Assembly (NCBI GenBank): GCA_949126835.1
Contig: OX421495.1
Coordinates: 77,001-141,000 of the forward strand
DNA: 64,000 nucleotides
From: Anisus vortex
Taxonomy: Eukaryota; Mollusca; Gastropoda; Planorbidae
Direction: 5' to 3'
This document shows, piece after piece, positions 61,801-64,000 of the stretch. The notes under the pieces were generated by a model. It made no database searches. It was given only the letters and a program-made list of their open reading frames with translations, and was not told the DNA's origin. Every line of letters starts with the position of its first letter. Within the stretch, counting starts at the first letter, position 1. The translations under genes were made by a program, and so were the position numbers.

Positions 61801-62216
61801 CGCCGACGTACTCAGAGGTAGCGCCGACCTACTCAGCGGTAGCGCCGACCTACCCAACGGTAGCGCCGACCTACCCAGCGGTAGCGCCGACCTACCCAGC
61901 GGTAGTGCCGAACTACTTAGCGTTGGCGCCCACCTACTCAAATGTAGCGCCGGCCTACTAAAAGTTAGCGCCGACGTACTCAGAGGTAGCACTGACCTAC
62001 CCAGCGGTAGCGCCGACCTACCCAGATGTAGCGCCGACCTACCCAGCGGTAGCGCTGACCTACTCAGCGGTAGCGCCGACCTACTTAGCGGTGACGCCGA
62101 CCTACTCAAAGGTAGCGCCAACCTACTAAAAGGTAGCACCAACCTACCCAGCGGTAGCGCCGACCTTCCCAGTGGTAGCGCCGACCTACTTAGCGGTGGC
62201 GCTGACCTACTCAAAG
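55875..62216 (+). repeat. HOR-B block 11, longest marker interval, 6,342 bp
   Basis: 302 units exactly, containing a 1,365-bp tandem duplication (56361-59090). From about 59100 to 62214 it has repeated cycles with CTATTTAGCGGAGGCACC or CTAGTTAGCGGAGGC (59731, 60629, 61609). The uninterrupted register produces the 1,221-codon minus-strand open frame at 58549-62214. Most of the block lacks the GCAGCCCTTA segment, so it may represent a third organisation. Confidence 0.82.
56361..59090 (+). repeat. 1,365-bp tandem duplication, two copies
   Basis: Copies 56361-57725 and 57726-59090 start at GCGCCTAATAACTCAGCGG and are followed by a third boundary, GCGCCGAATAACTCAGCGG, at 59091. Each is 65 units and carries CATACGTAGCTGTAGCG-like, CTAATTATCGGTGG, CGTATTTAAAG and GCGCCTATCTACTCAGCGG variants. 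Differences seen include CTTCTCAGTGG/CTTCCCAGTGG (about 56494/57859) and CTACCCAGCGG/CTACTTAGCGG (about 57062/58427). Confidence 0.88.
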
Positions 62217-63515
62217 GCAGCCCTTACCTACTTAGCGGTGGCGCCGACCTACTCAAAGGTAGCGCAGACCTACTCAAAGGTAGCGCCGACGTACTCAGAG
62301 GTAGCGCCATCCTACTCAGCATTAGTGCCGACCTACTCAGTGGGAGCGCCGACCTACACAGCGGTAGCACCGACCTACCTAGCGGTAGCGTCGACCTACC
62401 CGGCGGCAAGGCGACCTACCCAGCGGTAGCGCCGACCTACTTAGCGGTTGCGCCGACCAACTTAGCGGTGGCGCCGACCTACTTAAAGGTAGCGCCGACC
62501 AACTACAAGGTAGCGCCGACGTACTCAGAGCTAGCGACGACTACCCAGCGGTAGTGCCGACCTACTAAAAGGTAGCGCCGACGTATTCAGAGATAGCGCC
62601 GACCTACCCAGCGGTAGCGCCGACCTACCCGGCGGTAGCGCCGACCTATTTAGAGGTGGCGCCGAATAACTCAGCGGTAGCGCCGACCTACTTAGCGGTG
62701 ACGCTGACCTACTCAAAGGTAGCGCCGACCTACTAAAAGGTAGCACCAACCTACCCAGCGGTAGCGCCGACCTTCCCAGTGGTAGGGCCGACCTACCCAG
62801 CGGTAGCGCCGACCTACTCAGCGGAAGCGCCGACCTACCCAGCGGTAGCGCCGACCTACTCAGCGGTAGCGCCGACCTACTTAGCGGTGACGCCGACCTA
62901 CTCAAAGGTAGCGCCGACCTACTAAAAGGTAGCGCCGATGTACTTAGCTGTAGCGCCGACCTACCCAGCGGTAGCGCCGACGTACTTAGTGGTAGCGCCG
63001 ACCTACTCAAAGGTAGCGCCGACCTACTAAAAGGTATCGCCGACGTATTCAGAGGTAGCGCCGACCTACTTAGAGGTAGCGCCGACCTACCCAGCGGTAG
63101 CGCGAACCCACTCAGCGGTAGCGCCGACCTACTCAAAGGTAGCGCCGACCTACTAAAAGGTAGCGCCGACGAACTCAGAGGTAGCGCCGACCTACTCAAA
63201 GGTAGCGCCGACCTACTCAAAGGTAGCGCCGACCTACTAAAAGGTAGCACCAACCTACCCAGCGGTAGCGCTGAGCTTCCCAGTGGTAGCGCCGACCTAC
63301 CCAGCGGTAGCGCCGACCTACTCAGCGGTAGCGCCGACCGACCCAGCGGTAGTGCTGACCTACTCAGCGGTTGCGCCGACCTACCCAGCGGTAGCGCCGA
63401 CTTACTAAGCGTTAGCGCCGACCTATCCAGCGGTAGCGCCGACTTACTCAGCGTTAGCGCCGATCTACTCACGGTAGCGCCGACCTACTTAGCGGTGGCA
63501 CTGACCTACTCAAAG
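62217..63515 (+). repeat. HOR-B block 12, diverged X-like, 1,299 bp
   Basis: 62 units minus three bases. The three losses are visible at GGCGGCAAGGCGACC (about 62403), GAGCTAGCGACGACTACCC (about 62528) and CTACTCACGGTAGCG (about 63466). It also has CCAACTTAGCGG and CCAACTACAAGG units (62457 and 62499) not seen elsewhere. It is the most indel-rich HOR-B copy. Confidence 0.8.
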
Positions 63516-64000
63516 GCAGCCCTTACCTACTTAGCGGTGGCGCCGACCTACTCAAAGGTAGCGCAGACCTACTCAAAGGTAGCGCCGACGTACTCAGAGG
63601 TAGCGCCATCCTACTCAGCGTTAGCGCCGACCTACTCAACGGGAGCGCCGACCTACCCAGCGGTAGCACCGACCTACCCAGCGGTAGCGTCGACCTACCC
63701 GGCGGCACCGCCGACCTACCCAGCGGTAGCGCCGACCTACTTAGCGGTTGCGCCGACCTACTTAGCGGTGGCGCCGACCTACTCAAAGGTAGCGCCGACC
63801 TACTAAAAGGTAGCGCCGACATACTTAGAGGTAGCGCCGACCTACTCAAAGGTAGCGCCAACCTTCTCAAAGGTAGTGCCGGCCTATTAAAAGTTAGCGC
63901 CGACGTACTTAGAGGTAGCGCCGACCTACCCAGCGGTAGCGCCGACCTACCCAGCGGTAGCGCCGACCTACGCAGCAGTAGCGCCGACCTACTTAGCGGT
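63516..64000 (+). repeat. HOR-B block 13, subtype X, cut by window edge
   Basis: Opens with the thirteenth GCAGCCCTTA marker and the X signature. At about 63800 it passes to sequence like 52010-52200 (CATACTTAGAGG, GTAGTGCCGGCC, CTACGCAGCAG). The array continues past the window. Confidence 0.82.

Larger units (their letters stand above)
28475..64000 (+). repeat. 21-bp satellite array, right arm
   Basis: About 1,690 further copies of the same unit in the same orientation as the left arm, running off the right edge. It resumes in the register expected if the insert had duplicated about 8 bp. HOR-A-type order persists to about 32.37 kb and HOR-B-type order dominates after that. Open frames of 300-1,221 codons occur on the minus strand and up to 737 codons on plus (28471-30684, almost coextensive with a minus frame at 28461-30656). 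They show only heptad repeats and are not annotated as genes. Confidence 0.97.

Noticed and set aside
58549..62214. 1,221-codon minus-strand open frame of RSALPLS heptads as a giant repeat protein
   Set aside because: It is open only because the 21-mer lacks stops in this frame and no indel occurs here. Parallel plus-strand frames are open too. There is no unique N- or C-terminal domain, signal peptide or gene structure, and frames elsewhere end at register changes.
1..64000. tRNA-like or Pol III box B motifs in GGTTGCGCCGACC units
   Set aside because: Similarity to a box B is weak, no box A lies at proper spacing, and no cloverleaf can be drawn.
1..64000. Telomeric repeat
   Set aside because: The unit is 21 bp with high CpG and bears no resemblance to TTAGGG-type repeats, and no such motif was seen at either edge.
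1..64000. Bacterial repeat-protein locus
   Set aside because: No ribosome-binding sites, unique domains or neighbouring genes are present in 64 kb, and a MITE-like element with an AT-rich tandem array is more typical of a eukaryote.

Overview
The window is almost entirely satellite DNA, and I find no gene in it that I can support. About 62.5 kb consists of a 21-bp unit, GGTAGCGCCGACC followed by TACTCAGC, with frequent C or T at the two bases after TAC. It is repeated roughly 2,970 times, always in the same orientation. A single AT-richer 1.5-kb insertion (26974-28474) interrupts it. Because 21 is divisible by 3 and the unit has no stop in three of its six frames, huge apparent reading frames appear on both strands, the longest about 1,221 codons at 58549-62214 on the minus strand. 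They encode only the heptads RSALPLS, GSADLLS or VAPTYSA and are best read as by-products of the repeat. The organism is most likely a eukaryote, and the mobile-element debris resembles that of invertebrate animals. I cannot name a species.

Layout. From 1 to about 32.4 kb the 21-mers are organised into a higher-order repeat, here called HOR-A, with a full period of 5,565 bp (265 units). Copies run from 36 and from 12239. Truncated, deleted or diverged copies start at 5601, 10538, 17804, 23474 and 30675. The first 6.36 kb of the window recurs almost unchanged 12,203 bp downstream. Inside HOR-A sits a 525-bp (25-unit) sub-repeat, present three times in two copies and about twice in a third. Around 23.97-25.19 kb there is a 609-bp tandem duplication.

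The insertion at 26974-28474 has two parts. The first is a 223-bp element with 14-bp terminal inverted repeats (CAGGGG type, hAT-like MITE). The second is 11 copies of an unrelated 114-119-bp repeat with hairpin-forming units. The whole insert is flanked by GTAGCGCT and GTAGCGCC, a plausible 8-bp target-site duplication, and the satellite flanks rejoin to match an uninterrupted paralogue at about 25.55-25.70 kb.

From about 32.4 kb to the end the array changes to a second family, HOR-B. It is marked by 13 copies of a diagnostic variant GCAGCCCTTA at spacings of 1.3-6.3 kb, in two main subtypes (X and Y) that partly alternate. Tandem duplications of 2,057 bp (46.65-50.76 kb) and 1,365 bp (56.36-59.09 kb) are visible. 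Every marker spacing that is not an exact multiple of 21 can be explained by single-base indels that I can point to.

There is no operon, RNA gene, CRISPR array or recognisable regulatory site. The interest of the window lies in its nested repeat architecture, its very high CpG density, its 21-bp (two helical turns) phasing and the composite insertion. All comparisons were made by eye; no alignment or database search was run.
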